NCBI GenBank assembly: GCA_946550725.1
Contig: CAMNQX010000007.1
Location: forward strand, 1-64,000
Direction: 5' to 3'
Origin: an uncultured Clostridia bacterium
GTDB taxonomy: Bacteria > Bacillota > Clostridia > Oscillospirales > Oscillospiraceae
Length of the DNA: 64,000 nucleotides
Numbering within the stretch: the stretch's first letter is position 1; each line of letters starts with the position of its first letter. The translations under genes were made by a program, and so were the position numbers. Below, piece by piece: positions 21,347 through 30,066 of this stretch. The notes below the pieces were generated by a model. That model saw nothing but the letters and a program-made list of their open reading frames with translations. It did no database searches and was not told the origin of the DNA.

Positions 21347-21375
21347 AATATACAACACTTTCTGGGATTTGTCAA
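21347..21375 (-). promoter_or_regulatory. Sigma-A promoter
   Basis: TTGACA-17 bp-TATATT on minus strand. Confidence 0.85.
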
Positions 21376-21510
21376 TGCTTTTTGTGAAATTTTTCTGAAA
21401 ATTTTTTATGCAACAAAAACGCGCTCTTTTGTCCCTTCTCCCCGTCTCCCCCTTGCAAATCCGCACAAATTATGGTAAGGTGAGGTGCAAACGAAAGGAC
21501 GTGGTTTGTC

Positions 21511-23001
21511 TTGAAAACATCCATGACGGCGGGGATGGTCCACAAGCAGTATGACGAGGGCATCACCGCCTTCCGGCGGCTCATCCCCGATCCAACGGTG
21601 CGGCTGGCCTTCGCCAAGGAGATCGACGGCTTTATGCGCAAGACCGCCATGGGCGTGTGGGCAGAGGACGGCGGGCTTGGCCCCAAACACGTGGAGTATT
21701 ACAACGCCATCTACTGCAAGGGCGGCGCCGTCCCCTCCATCCTTTACTGGGACCTGGCCACCCAGGTCAGCGAGTATCCCGGCTTTCAGCCCCCGGCGTT
21801 TTTCCAGAAGCTGCTGCAGCTGGACAAGCTCACGGGCAAAAAGCTGTCCCGCCGGTTTATCGATACCTTTACCCTGATGCTCCTGCTGTTCGCGGCGGTG
21901 GACGACGTGGTCAGCGAAAAGGAGGCCGCCTTTGTCAACCGTTGCGCCGACGCCCTCACCGCCCTATGCAACGGCGCGGACATCCCCTCGGACAAGGCCA
22001 CGCTGCACATTCAGGACTTTGTCACCCCCAACTCCGGCTCTCCCAAGCCGGAGGAGCCGGGGGTCCCCGCCGCCGCCACCCAGGGGAGCGGCGCCCAGAC
22101 TGCCGAGACCGCCGCCAAGGAGAGCGCCGCCCCCGCCCCCTCCCTGGACGAGCTGATGGCCCAGCTGGACGAGCTGTGCGGGCTGGATAAGGTGAAGGCG
22201 GACGTGAAGAGCCTCATCAACCTGGTGAAGGTCCGCAAGCTGCGGGAGAAGGAGGGGCTTCCCGTCCCGCCCATGTCCCTGCACCTGGTGTTCATGGGCA
22301 ATCCCGGCACGGGCAAGACCACGGTGGCCCGCCTGCTGGCCCAGATCTACCACGCCATCGGCGTGCTGTCCAAGGGCCAGCTCATCGAGGTGGACCGTTC
22401 CGGACTGGTGGCGGGCTTCGTGGGCCAGACCGCCATCAAGACCAACGAGGTCATCCAAAAGGCGCTGGGCGGCGTGCTGTTCATCGACGAAGCCTACGCC
22501 CTTTCCAATCACGACTCCCCCTCCGACTTCGGCCAGGAGGCCATCGAAGCCCTGCTGAAGGGGATGGAGGATCACCGCTCCGACCTCATCGTCATCGTGG
22601 CGGGCTATACCGACCTGATGGGGGACTTCATCCACTCCAACCCCGGCCTGGAAAGCCGGTTCAACAAGTATTTCTATTTTGAGGACTACAACGGCGAACA
22701 GCTCATGGCCATTTTCCGTTCCATGTGCGCCAAAAACGGCTACACCATTGACGACGAGACAGCCAAGTTCTGTGTGGACGCCTTCGAGCAAATGTATCAG
22801 GAGCGGGACGAAAACTTTGGCAACGCCCGGGACGTACGCAACATCTTTGAGCGGGGCATCGCCCGCCAGGCGAACCGGGTGGCGGCCATGGAGTCGCCGG
22901 ACAAGGACGCCCTGATGGCCCTCACCGTGGCCGACCTGGCCGACGAGGACGCGGTAGAGGAGGCCAAAAACACCCAAGCACCTCAGGAGGACAACGCATG
23001 A
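21511..23001 (+). CDS. CbxX/SpoVK-like AAA+ ATPase with N-terminal helical (TerB-like?) domain
   Basis: GNPGTGKTTVARLLAQIYHAIGVLSKGQLIEVDRSGLVAGFVGQTA; GVLFIDEAYAL. Confidence 0.9.
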   Translation: MKTSMTAGMVHKQYDEGITAFRRLIPDPTVRLAFAKEIDGFMRKTAMGVWAEDGGLGPKHVEYYNAIYCKGGAVPSILYWDLATQVSEYPGFQPPAFFQKLLQLDKLTGKKLSRRFIDTFTLMLLLFAAVDDVVSEKEAAFVNRCADALTALCNGADIPSDKATLHIQDFVTPNSGSPKPEEPGVPAAATQGSGAQTAETAAKESAAPAPSLDELMAQLDELCGLDKVKADVKSLINLVKVRKLREKEGLPVPPMSLHLVFMGNPGTGKTTVARLLAQIYHAIGVLSKGQLIEVDRSGLVAGFVGQTAIKTNEVIQKALGGVLFIDEAYALSNHDSPSDFGQEAIEALLKGMEDHRSDLIVIVAGYTDLMGDFIHSNPGLESRFNKYFYFEDYNGEQLMAIFRSMCAKNGYTIDDETAKFCVDAFEQMYQERDENFGNARDVRNIFERGIARQANRVAAMESPDKDALMALTVADLADEDAVEEAKNTQAPQEDNA

Positions 23002-23825
23002 AGCCCGACATCCGTTTGATCGCATTGGATATGGACGGCACCCTGCTGGACGCCGACCATGCCACCATTCCCCAGCGCAACCTCGACGCTCTCCGCGCCG
23101 CCGCCGCCCGGGGGATCCACATCGCCATCGCCACCGGGCGGAGCTGGTCGCTGGTGCGGGAGATCGCCCAGACGCTGGGCTGTGTCCGCTACGGCATCAC
23201 CGCCAACGGCGCGTTCGTGCTGGACGCGGCCGACGAGACGCCGCTGGTGAAGTTCCCCATGGACCCCGCCCAGTGCGTGGACATCATCCGCGTCCTGCGC
23301 CGCCACGGGCTTTATTACGAGCTGTATGTGGACGGGAAAAACTATATGCAGGCTGACGAGCTGCAGGGGGCACGGGACTTTTGCCTCTCCGACGCATTTT
23401 TCGACGTGTTCATGCGCAGCGTCCATTTCCTTCCCGATATGGCGGCCTTCGCCGCCGGGGCCCAGCCGGAGAAGTTCGACGTGTTCTATGTCGCTCCCGC
23501 CCAGCGGGCGGCCGTGCAGCGGGAGCTGGAGGCTACCGGGCCTCTGGAGATCACCGGTGCTCTTGACAGCAACTTGGAGATGACCGCCCACGGGGTCAAT
23601 AAGGGCAAAGCGCTGGCGGTGCTGGCGGAAAAGCTGGGGCTGGACGCCTCCCAGGTCATGGCCTTCGGGGACGCGGACAACGACCTGGAAATGCTGGAAT
23701 GGGCGGGGTGGTCCTTCGCCATGGAAAACGGCACCGACCGGGCCAAGGCGGCGGCAAAATTCGTCACCGGTCTCAACACCCAAGGCGGTGTGGGCATGGC
23801 GGTGGAGCAATATTGCTTGATTTGA
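22998..23825 (+). CDS. Cof-type HAD-IIB family hydrolase
   Basis: IALDMDGTLLDADH, VMAFGDADNDLEMLEWAG. Confidence 0.93.
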   Translation: MKPDIRLIALDMDGTLLDADHATIPQRNLDALRAAAARGIHIAIATGRSWSLVREIAQTLGCVRYGITANGAFVLDAADETPLVKFPMDPAQCVDIIRVLRRHGLYYELYVDGKNYMQADELQGARDFCLSDAFFDVFMRSVHFLPDMAAFAAGAQPEKFDVFYVAPAQRAAVQRELEATGPLEITGALDSNLEMTAHGVNKGKALAVLAEKLGLDASQVMAFGDADNDLEMLEWAGWSFAMENGTDRAKAAAKFVTGLNTQGGVGMAVEQYCLI

Positions 23826-23837
23826 CAAAAGTTATCG

Positions 23838-23866
23838 TTGACACGGCCCATTTTCTGTGCTATACT
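23838..23866 (+). promoter_or_regulatory. Sigma-A promoter of cold-shock gene
   Basis: TTGACA-N17-TATACT. Confidence 0.8.
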
Positions 23867-23985
23867 AACCTCAAGTCTGAATGTGCAACTCTTGGCTCAC
23901 GGTTTGTAAGTCATCATTGTCGTGGCTTACACCCCGTGGGTCTTTTGTTTTACAGACAGAACATTTTGATTTGGAGGTCTTTACA

Positions 23986-24198
23986 ATGTATCAGGGTACC
24001 GTCAAGTGGTTCAACGAAACGAAGGGCTTTGGCTTCATCGCCAATGACGAGGGCGGCGAGGACGTGTTCGTGCACTTCTCCGCCATCCAGACCGAGGGCT
24101 TCAAGACTCTGGCTGAGGGCCAGAAGGTCACCTTCGACACCGAGCCCGATCCCCGCGGCAACGGCAAGCTCCGCGCGGTGAACGTCATTCCCCAGTAA
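23986..24198 (+). CDS. Cold-shock domain protein (CspA family)
   Basis: [42 protein letters not shown] upstream; longer ORF start rejected. Confidence 0.96.
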   Translation: MYQGTVKWFNETKGFGFIANDEGGEDVFVHFSAIQTEGFKTLAEGQKVTFDTEPDPRGNGKLRAVNVIPQ

Positions 24199-24221
24199 AA
24201 GAACCCGCTTTGTTCGGAAGC

Positions 24222-24258
24222 AAAAAGAGACCCGATGCATGGCATCGGGTCTCTTTTT
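24222..24258. terminator. Terminator between csp and nagA
   Basis: AAAAAGAGACCCGATGCATGGCATCGGGTCTCTTTTT. Confidence 0.9.
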
Positions 24259-24284
24259 GTCTTTTTCTGCGGCGGTGCGGCGGC

Positions 24285-25418
24285 TTACAGCGCGCCGGAG
24301 ACCACCTGGCCGCGGAACACCACGGCCTTCAGGGAGTAGTCGGCGTTGAGCACGGCGAAGTTCGCGTCCTTCCCCGCGTCCAGGCTGCCCAGGCGGTCAT
24401 AGACTCCCAGGGCCTTAGCCGGATTGCTGGAGGCGGCGGTGACGGCGGCGTGGAGGGAGATGCCAAACTCTGTGGCCTTCTTTACACAGCCCATCAGGTC
24501 GCTCACCGAGCCGGCCAGGGTCTCAGGATGGCCCAGGATGGTGGCCCGGGCGCCGTGGACCTCGATATACTGTCCGCCGAAGGGGTACTCGCCGTCCCCC
24601 ATGCCCGCGGCCCGGAGGGAGTCAGAGATGAGGATCATCCGCTCCGCGCCGAACACCTTGAACATGGTGCGCACCGCGCTGGGATGGACGTGAACACCGT
24701 CGGAGATCAACTCCACCATGACCTTTTCCTGATCGGCAGCCGCACCGATGACCCCCGGCTCCCGGTGGGTAAAGGGGGGCATGGCGTTAAAGAGGTGGGT
24801 GGCCTGCCGCGCGCCGGCGTTGTAGGCGGCGGTGGCGGTGTCGTAGTCGGCGGTGGTGTGCCCCAGGGACACCCGCACCCCCAGCTCCGTGGCCCGGTGG
24901 ATGAACTCAATGGAGCCAGGCTCCTCAGGGGCCATGGTCACCAGCTTCACATGGCCCTTGGCGGCCTTTTGGAGCCGCTCCAGCATGTCCCCGTCGGGGA
25001 CATGAACAAAGTCGCCGTTCTGCGCGCCCTTCTTGGCCATGGAGATGAACGGTCCCTCCAGGTGGAGGCCCAGGACCTCCGCGCCGGGCTTGTTGCCCTC
25101 GATATGGGCGGCGGCGTTCTGACAGATGGCGGTGAGGGTGTCCTCCCCCAGGGTCATGCCCGCGGGGCAGATGCCGGTGACGCCCCGGGACAGCTCGTAG
25201 TCGGCGATCTTCTGCAGGCCGTCGGGGGTGGCGTCGGAGAAGTCCTCCCCCACGCAGCCGTGGAAATGGAGGTCAATGAGGCCGGGAATGACATAGCACC
25301 CGGTCACGTCAACAGCCTTGTCCCCGCTCTCGTCCACCAGAACGCCGTCCTTGACGCACACGTCGCCCAGAACGAAGCCCTTACGGGGATGAAAGACCTG
25401 AGCGCCGGTCAGTCGCAT
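24285..25418 (-). CDS. nagA: N-acetylglucosamine-6-phosphate deacetylase
   Basis: VIPGLIDLHFHGCVGEDF, GLHLEGPFIS, HLFNAMPPF. Confidence 0.95.
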   Translation of the reverse strand: MRLTGAQVFHPRKGFVLGDVCVKDGVLVDESGDKAVDVTGCYVIPGLIDLHFHGCVGEDFSDATPDGLQKIADYELSRGVTGICPAGMTLGEDTLTAICQNAAAHIEGNKPGAEVLGLHLEGPFISMAKKGAQNGDFVHVPDGDMLERLQKAAKGHVKLVTMAPEEPGSIEFIHRATELGVRVSLGHTTADYDTATAAYNAGARQATHLFNAMPPFTHREPGVIGAAADQEKVMVELISDGVHVHPSAVRTMFKVFGAERMILISDSLRAAGMGDGEYPFGGQYIEVHGARATILGHPETLAGSVSDLMGCVKKATEFGISLHAAVTAASSNPAKALGVYDRLGSLDAGKDANFAVLNADYSLKAVVFRGQVVSGAL

Positions 25419-26164
25419 ACCTTGCCGCCCTCCTTGATATACTCGGCCAGCGCGGCCTCATCGGCCACGATGGTCACGTCGGGGTGGAACTGGAGGATGG
25501 AGGCGGGCACCTGGGGGGTGACGGGGCCAAGCAGGGCCTTGGCCACGATGCCGGCCTTATCCGCGCCGGACACCACCACCAGGATCTTCTTGGCGGACAT
25601 GATGGTGCCGATGCCCATGGTCACCGCCTGATTGGGCACCTTCTTGGGGTCGTTGTCGAAGAAGCGGGCGTTGGCCTCCAGGGTCATGGGGTCCAGGTCC
25701 ACCAGATGGGTGCCCACGGGGAACTCGTCGCAAGGCTCATTGAAGCCGATGTGGCCGTCGTGGCCCATGCCCAGCAGCTGCAGGTCCGCGCCGCCCAGGG
25801 AGGCCACCAGCTCGTCATACCGCTTGCACTCGGCCTCGATGTCCGCCGCCATGCCGTCGGGCACGTTGGTGACCGACTTGTCAATGTCCACATGGTCGAA
25901 GAGGTTGTCGTTCATGAAGTAGCGGTAGGACTGGTCGTGGGTGACGGGCAGGTTGCGGTACTCGTCCAGGTTGACGGTCTTGACATGGGCGAAGCTCAGA
26001 TAGCCCTCCTTGTTCCACTCGATGAGCTGCTTGTAGGTGCCCACCGGGCTGGAGCCGGTGGCCAGGCCCAGCACGCAGTCGGGCTTGAGCACCACCAGGG
26101 AGCAGATGATGTTGGCCGCCTTCTTGGACATGGCGGCGTAGTCCGCGGTCTTGTAAACTTTCAT
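25409..26164 (-). CDS. nagB: Glucosamine-6-phosphate deaminase
   Basis: LGLATGSSPVGTYKQL, LDEYRNLP, LLGMGHDGHIGFNEP; start set at MKVYKT with RBS. Confidence 0.95.
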   Translation of the reverse strand: MKVYKTADYAAMSKKAANIICSLVVLKPDCVLGLATGSSPVGTYKQLIEWNKEGYLSFAHVKTVNLDEYRNLPVTHDQSYRYFMNDNLFDHVDIDKSVTNVPDGMAADIEAECKRYDELVASLGGADLQLLGMGHDGHIGFNEPCDEFPVGTHLVDLDPMTLEANARFFDNDPKKVPNQAVTMGIGTIMSAKKILVVVSGADKAGIVAKALLGPVTPQVPASILQFHPDVTIVADEAALAEYIKEGGKVCD

Positions 26165-26455
26165 GGGGATCCTCTCCTTCGATAAAATTCGGCGGCGATC
26201 CGCCGCAGCCGCCATAGCGGCCAGTTGATGCTTTTATCTTACCACTTCCGAAAGCGTTTTTCAACAAATACTGTCAGGAGAGGAAAATATTTTTTGTGCG
26301 TGGTGACGGGCAGGCCGACGAGATCCAAAACCAGCCAAGGGGCCGGCGGCGCTTTGCGCCGTCCATTCGCAGCGAAACGGAGAATTTGCGCAAGGCGAGC
26401 TTTGCCCGCCCGAGCATGATTTCCGCAGGGTGAAGCGACCAACGGGAGCGGAACC

Positions 26456-26491
26456 CAAACAAAAAGACACCCAAAGGGTGTCTTTTTGTTT
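26456..26491. terminator. Terminator next to tRNA-Gly
   Basis: AAACAAAAAGACACCCAAAGGGTGTCTTTTTGTTT. Confidence 0.85.
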
Positions 26492-26493
26492 GG

Positions 26494-26564
26494 AGCAGGT
26501 GAAGGGAATCGAACCCTCGTGTTCAGCTTGGGAAGCTGACATTCTACCATTGAACTACACCTGC
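26494..26564 (-). tRNA. tRNA-Gly (anticodon CCC)
   Basis: minus strand GCAGGTG...TCAGC-TTCCCAA-GCTGA...GGTTCGATTCC...CACCTGCT cloverleaf. Confidence 0.93.
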
Positions 26565-26635
26565 GAATTCAATTTAGCTTTAGTATCATACCATACTCCC
26601 GCGCTGATTTCAAGCCCCATTTTTTCGCCCGGGGG

Positions 26636-26667
26636 AAAAAGAGGGACGGCCCGTCGGGCCGTCCCTC
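26636..26667 (-). terminator. clpB terminator
   Basis: GAGGGACGGCCC-GTC-GGGCCGTCCCTC then T tract on minus strand. Confidence 0.85.
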
Positions 26668-26679
26668 TATCGCACGATG

Positions 26680-29274
26680 TTACATTACCGTCAATTCCCC
26701 GTCCTGCACGTCCAGGGTCAGTGTCTGGCCCGGGGTGACCGCGTCTGCGATGATCTTCTTGGAAATGAGGGTCTCCACCGTGTGCTGGAGGTAGCGGCGC
26801 AGAGGCCGCGCGCCGTAGTGGGGATCGTAGGCCGCCTCCAGGATGAACGCCTTGGCGGCGTCGGTGGCGGTGACGGACAGCTCCTTGTCCGCCAGACGCT
26901 GATTCAGCCCCGCCAGCTGCAGGTCCACGATGTGGTCCAAATTGTCCTTGGACAGGGGCTTGAAGGACACGATCTCGTCCAGGCGGTTCAAGAACTCGGG
27001 CCGGAACGCCTGCTTTAAGAGGGCGTTCACCTGCTCCTGGGCCTCGGGGGTGATATTCCCCTGCTCGTCCATCCCCTCCAGCAGATACTGGCTGCCCAGG
27101 TTGGAGGTGAGGATGATGACGGTGTTCTTAAAGTCCACCGTCCGCCCCTGGCTGTCGGTGACCCGCCCGTCGTCCAGCACCTGCAGGAGGACGTTGAACA
27201 CGTCGGGATGGGCCTTCTCCACCTCGTCAAAGAGGATGACGGAGTAGGGCTGCCGCCGCACCGCCTCGGTGAGCTGGCCTCCCTCCTCGTAGCCCACGTA
27301 GCCGGGAGGCGCGCCGATGAGGCGGGACACGGAGAACTTCTCCATATACTCGCTCATGTCGATGCGGACCATATTCTTCTCGCTGTCAAACAATGCCGCC
27401 GCCAGGGTCTTGGCCAGCTCCGTCTTGCCCACGCCGGTGGGGCCGAGGAACAGGAAGGAGCCGATAGGCTTATCCGGGTCGGCGATGCCCGCCCGGGAGC
27501 GCAGGATGGCCTCGCTCACCAGCCGCACCGCGTCGTCCTGCCCCACCACACGCTCGTGGAGGATATCCTCCAGGTGGAGGAGCTTCTCCCGCTCCCCCTC
27601 CATGAGCCGGGCCACGGGGATGCCCGTCCACCGCTCCACGATGCGGGCGATCTCCTCCTCGGTGACCTTGTCCCGCAGGAGATTGTCCTCCTTGGACTGG
27701 GCGGCCACCGCCTCCTGCTCCTCCAGCTGCTTTTTCAGTTCCGGAACAGTCCCGTACTGCAGCTGGGCCGCCTTTTCCAGGTCATACTCCCGCTGGGCCT
27801 TTTCCAGCTGGGCGTTGGCGTTTTCCAGGTCCTCCCGCAGCTTCTGCACCCGGCCGATGGCGTTCTTCTCGTTCTCCCACTGGGCCTTTTTCGAGTTGAA
27901 CTCCTCTCTGGCCTCCGCCAGCTCCTTCTGCAGCTCGGCCAGGCGGCTCTGGGACAGCTTATCCGTCTCCTTCTTCAAGGCGGCCTCCTCGATCTCCCAC
28001 TGGACGATGCGCCGGGAGATCACGTCCAGCTCGGTGGGCATGGAGTCCATCTCGGTGCGGATGAGGGCGCAGGCCTCGTCGATGAGGTCGATGGCCTTGT
28101 CGGGCAGGAAGCGGTCGGTGATATAGCGGTTGGAGAGGGTGGCGGCGGCGATAATGGCGGGGTCGGTGATCTTCACCCCGTGGTAGACCTCGTAGCGTTC
28201 CTTCAGACCCCGCAAAATGGCGATGGCGTCCTCCACGGTCGGCTCATTGACCATCACCGGCTGGAACCGCCGCTCCAGCGCCGCGTCCTTCTCGATATAC
28301 TGGCGGTACTCATTCAAGGTCGTGGCCCCAATGCAGTGCAGCTCCCCCCGGGCCAGCATGGGCTTCAAGAGGTTGCCCGCGTCCATGCTCCCCTCGGTCT
28401 TGCCCGCGCCCACGATGGTGTGCAGCTCGTCGATGAAGAGCAAAATGCGCCCCTCCGACTTCTTCACCTCATTGAGCACGGCCTTGAGCCGTTCCTCGAA
28501 CTCGCCCCGGTACTTGGCCCCGGCGATGAGCGCGCCCATGTCCAGGGAGAACACCGTCTTGTCCCGGAGGGACGCGGGCACGTCCCCCTTCACGATGCGC
28601 TGGGCCAGGCCCTCGGCGATGGCGGTCTTGCCCACGCCGGGTTCGCCGATGAGCACCGGATTGTTTTTGGACTTCCGGGACAAAATGCGGATAACGTTTC
28701 TGATCTCATCGTCCCGCCCGATCACCGGGTCCAGCTTGTTCTGCCGCGCCCGCTCCACCAGGTCGGTTCCGTACTTTTTCAGCGCGTCGTAGGTGTCCTC
28801 CGGGTTGTCCGAGGTCACCCGCTGGTTGCCCCGCAGAGCCGCCAACGCCTGCATGACCTTCTCCTTCTCCACCCCGTAGGTGCGGAAAAGCTCCTTCACG
28901 CCCCCCTCGGCGGTCTCCAGCAAGCCTAAAAGCAGATGCTCCACCGACACGAACTCGTCCTTCATGCTCCCGGCGGTCTTTTCCGCGGCGTTGAGGGCCT
29001 TGTCCACCCCCTGGGAGACGTACACCTTGTCCGCCTCCCGTCCGCCGCCGGACACCTTGGGCTGCTTTTCCACCTCAGCCTTCACGGCGGCCCGGAAGGA
29101 CTCCACCGTCAGCCCCATATTGGTGAGCAGCTGGGGCACAAAGCCCCCCTCCTGGTCCACCAGGGCCAGCAGCAGATGGCTCTGCTCGATCTGTGGATTG
29201 CCGTACTCTGTACTCAGTCTTTGCGCGCCTTGCAGCGCCTCCATGGATTTCTGGGTCAACTTTTGGGTATTCAT
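26680..29274 (-). CDS. clpB: ATP-dependent chaperone ClpB
   Basis: [33 protein letters not shown], long coiled-coil middle domain. Confidence 0.97.
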   Translation of the reverse strand: MNTQKLTQKSMEALQGAQRLSTEYGNPQIEQSHLLLALVDQEGGFVPQLLTNMGLTVESFRAAVKAEVEKQPKVSGGGREADKVYVSQGVDKALNAAEKTAGSMKDEFVSVEHLLLGLLETAEGGVKELFRTYGVEKEKVMQALAALRGNQRVTSDNPEDTYDALKKYGTDLVERARQNKLDPVIGRDDEIRNVIRILSRKSKNNPVLIGEPGVGKTAIAEGLAQRIVKGDVPASLRDKTVFSLDMGALIAGAKYRGEFEERLKAVLNEVKKSEGRILLFIDELHTIVGAGKTEGSMDAGNLLKPMLARGELHCIGATTLNEYRQYIEKDAALERRFQPVMVNEPTVEDAIAILRGLKERYEVYHGVKITDPAIIAAATLSNRYITDRFLPDKAIDLIDEACALIRTEMDSMPTELDVISRRIVQWEIEEAALKKETDKLSQSRLAELQKELAEAREEFNSKKAQWENEKNAIGRVQKLREDLENANAQLEKAQREYDLEKAAQLQYGTVPELKKQLEEQEAVAAQSKEDNLLRDKVTEEEIARIVERWTGIPVARLMEGEREKLLHLEDILHERVVGQDDAVRLVSEAILRSRAGIADPDKPIGSFLFLGPTGVGKTELAKTLAAALFDSEKNMVRIDMSEYMEKFSVSRLIGAPPGYVGYEEGGQLTEAVRRQPYSVILFDEVEKAHPDVFNVLLQVLDDGRVTDSQGRTVDFKNTVIILTSNLGSQYLLEGMDEQGNITPEAQEQVNALLKQAFRPEFLNRLDEIVSFKPLSKDNLDHIVDLQLAGLNQRLADKELSVTATDAAKAFILEAAYDPHYGARPLRRYLQHTVETLISKKIIADAVTPGQTLTLDVQDGELTVM

Positions 29275-29347
29275 GGTCTGACCCTCCTTTCATTTGCCTT
29301 TAGTATAGTGCGTCCCGGCGCAAAAAACATGAACGCATTGTAAACAA

Positions 29348-29374
29348 TTAGCACTCTCGCAAAGAGAGTGCTAA
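29348..29374 (-). promoter_or_regulatory. CIRCE operator (HrcA binding site) upstream of clpB
   Basis: Exact TTAGCACTC-N9-GAGTGCTAA. Confidence 0.95.
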
Positions 29375-29442
29375 ACCAGTTGGGAGAATCTGTAGGGCGC
29401 GGCTTCCTTGACGCGCCGCCCTCTTTTGGGCATTTACCTTTC

Positions 29443-29468
29443 GTAGGGGCCGATGTCCTCATCGGCCC
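29443..29468. repeat. GTAGGGG hairpin repeat
   Basis: GTAGGGGCCGATGTCCTCATCGGCCC. Confidence 0.85.
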
Positions 29469-29551
29469 GCTCCCGGCAACGTTCCGCAAAGGAATCCCCA
29501 TTGTTCGTTTTTATGAAAACGGGGGCCAGGCCCCCATTCTTTTCCGGTCCA

Positions 29552-29577
29552 TTTCTTTTTCTCGTGAGAAAAAGAAA
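29552..29577. repeat. Perfect hairpin, copy 2
   Basis: TTTCTTTTTCTCGTGAGAAAAAGAAA. Confidence 0.8.
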
Positions 29578-29683
29578 CGGGCCGGACTCCAAAGAAAAAG
29601 AGCCTTCTAAACTTAGGAAGTTTGTTGGGATGGTTCTCTTGGAGGAAATCTGCAAGGTCCTGCCGTTCTAGTCCTGTTTGGAT

Positions 29684-29810
29684 ACTACGTCTAGAGCCGG
29701 CGGGACAAAATGTGGAACTGGTTCTACCGCTTGCGCCGGCCGTTACGGCCTCTGTGGTCAGAAATGTAGAAGGTCAGACAGTTGGAACAACGCCGCCTAG
29801 GCGAGTCGTT
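29684..29810 (+). ncRNA. Structured repeat element/putative ncRNA, copy B
   Basis: Homologous to 19245-19370 with compensatory changes. Confidence 0.5.
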
Positions 29811-29818
29811 GACGGGCC

Positions 29819-29844
29819 GTAGGGGCCGATGTCCTCATCGGCCC
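29819..29844. repeat. GTAGGGG hairpin repeat
   Basis: GTAGGGGCCGATGTCCTCATCGGCCC. Confidence 0.85.
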
Positions 29845-29908
29845 TTATCAGAAGGTGACCATCCCACGCGGCAAGAGAAAACCCCGGGGTGGGATTCCAT
29901 AAGGGGGG

Positions 29909-29951
29909 CTGGGGGTGCCATCTTTTCCACGCGGAAAAGATGGTCCCCCAG
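29909..29951. repeat. CTGGGGGTG...TCCCCCAG hairpin, copy B
   Basis: CTGGGGGTGCCATCTTTTCC-ACGC-GGAAAAGATGGTCCCCCAG. Confidence 0.75.
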
Positions 29952-30066
29952 GAAGCCCCGGAATCAAAAAAGAGGGACGGCCCACGGAGCAACTCCCATA
30001 AAGAAGTTGCCCCGTGGGCGGGTGCCCGTAAGTGAAAATCATTCAATTTGGACGGCGTGGCGATGG

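Noticed and set aside
26641-26667. GAGGGACGGCCCGTCGGGCCGTCCCTC as a possible mobile-element scar
   Set aside because: Simplest reading is the clpB terminator; kept only as an intact comparison for the split terminator at 29971/36471.
29368-29610. Small ORFs containing FVGADVLIGP (also near 29434, 44177, 52087, 58043)
   Set aside because: These are translations of the GTAGGGGCCGATG hairpin repeat, not protein families.
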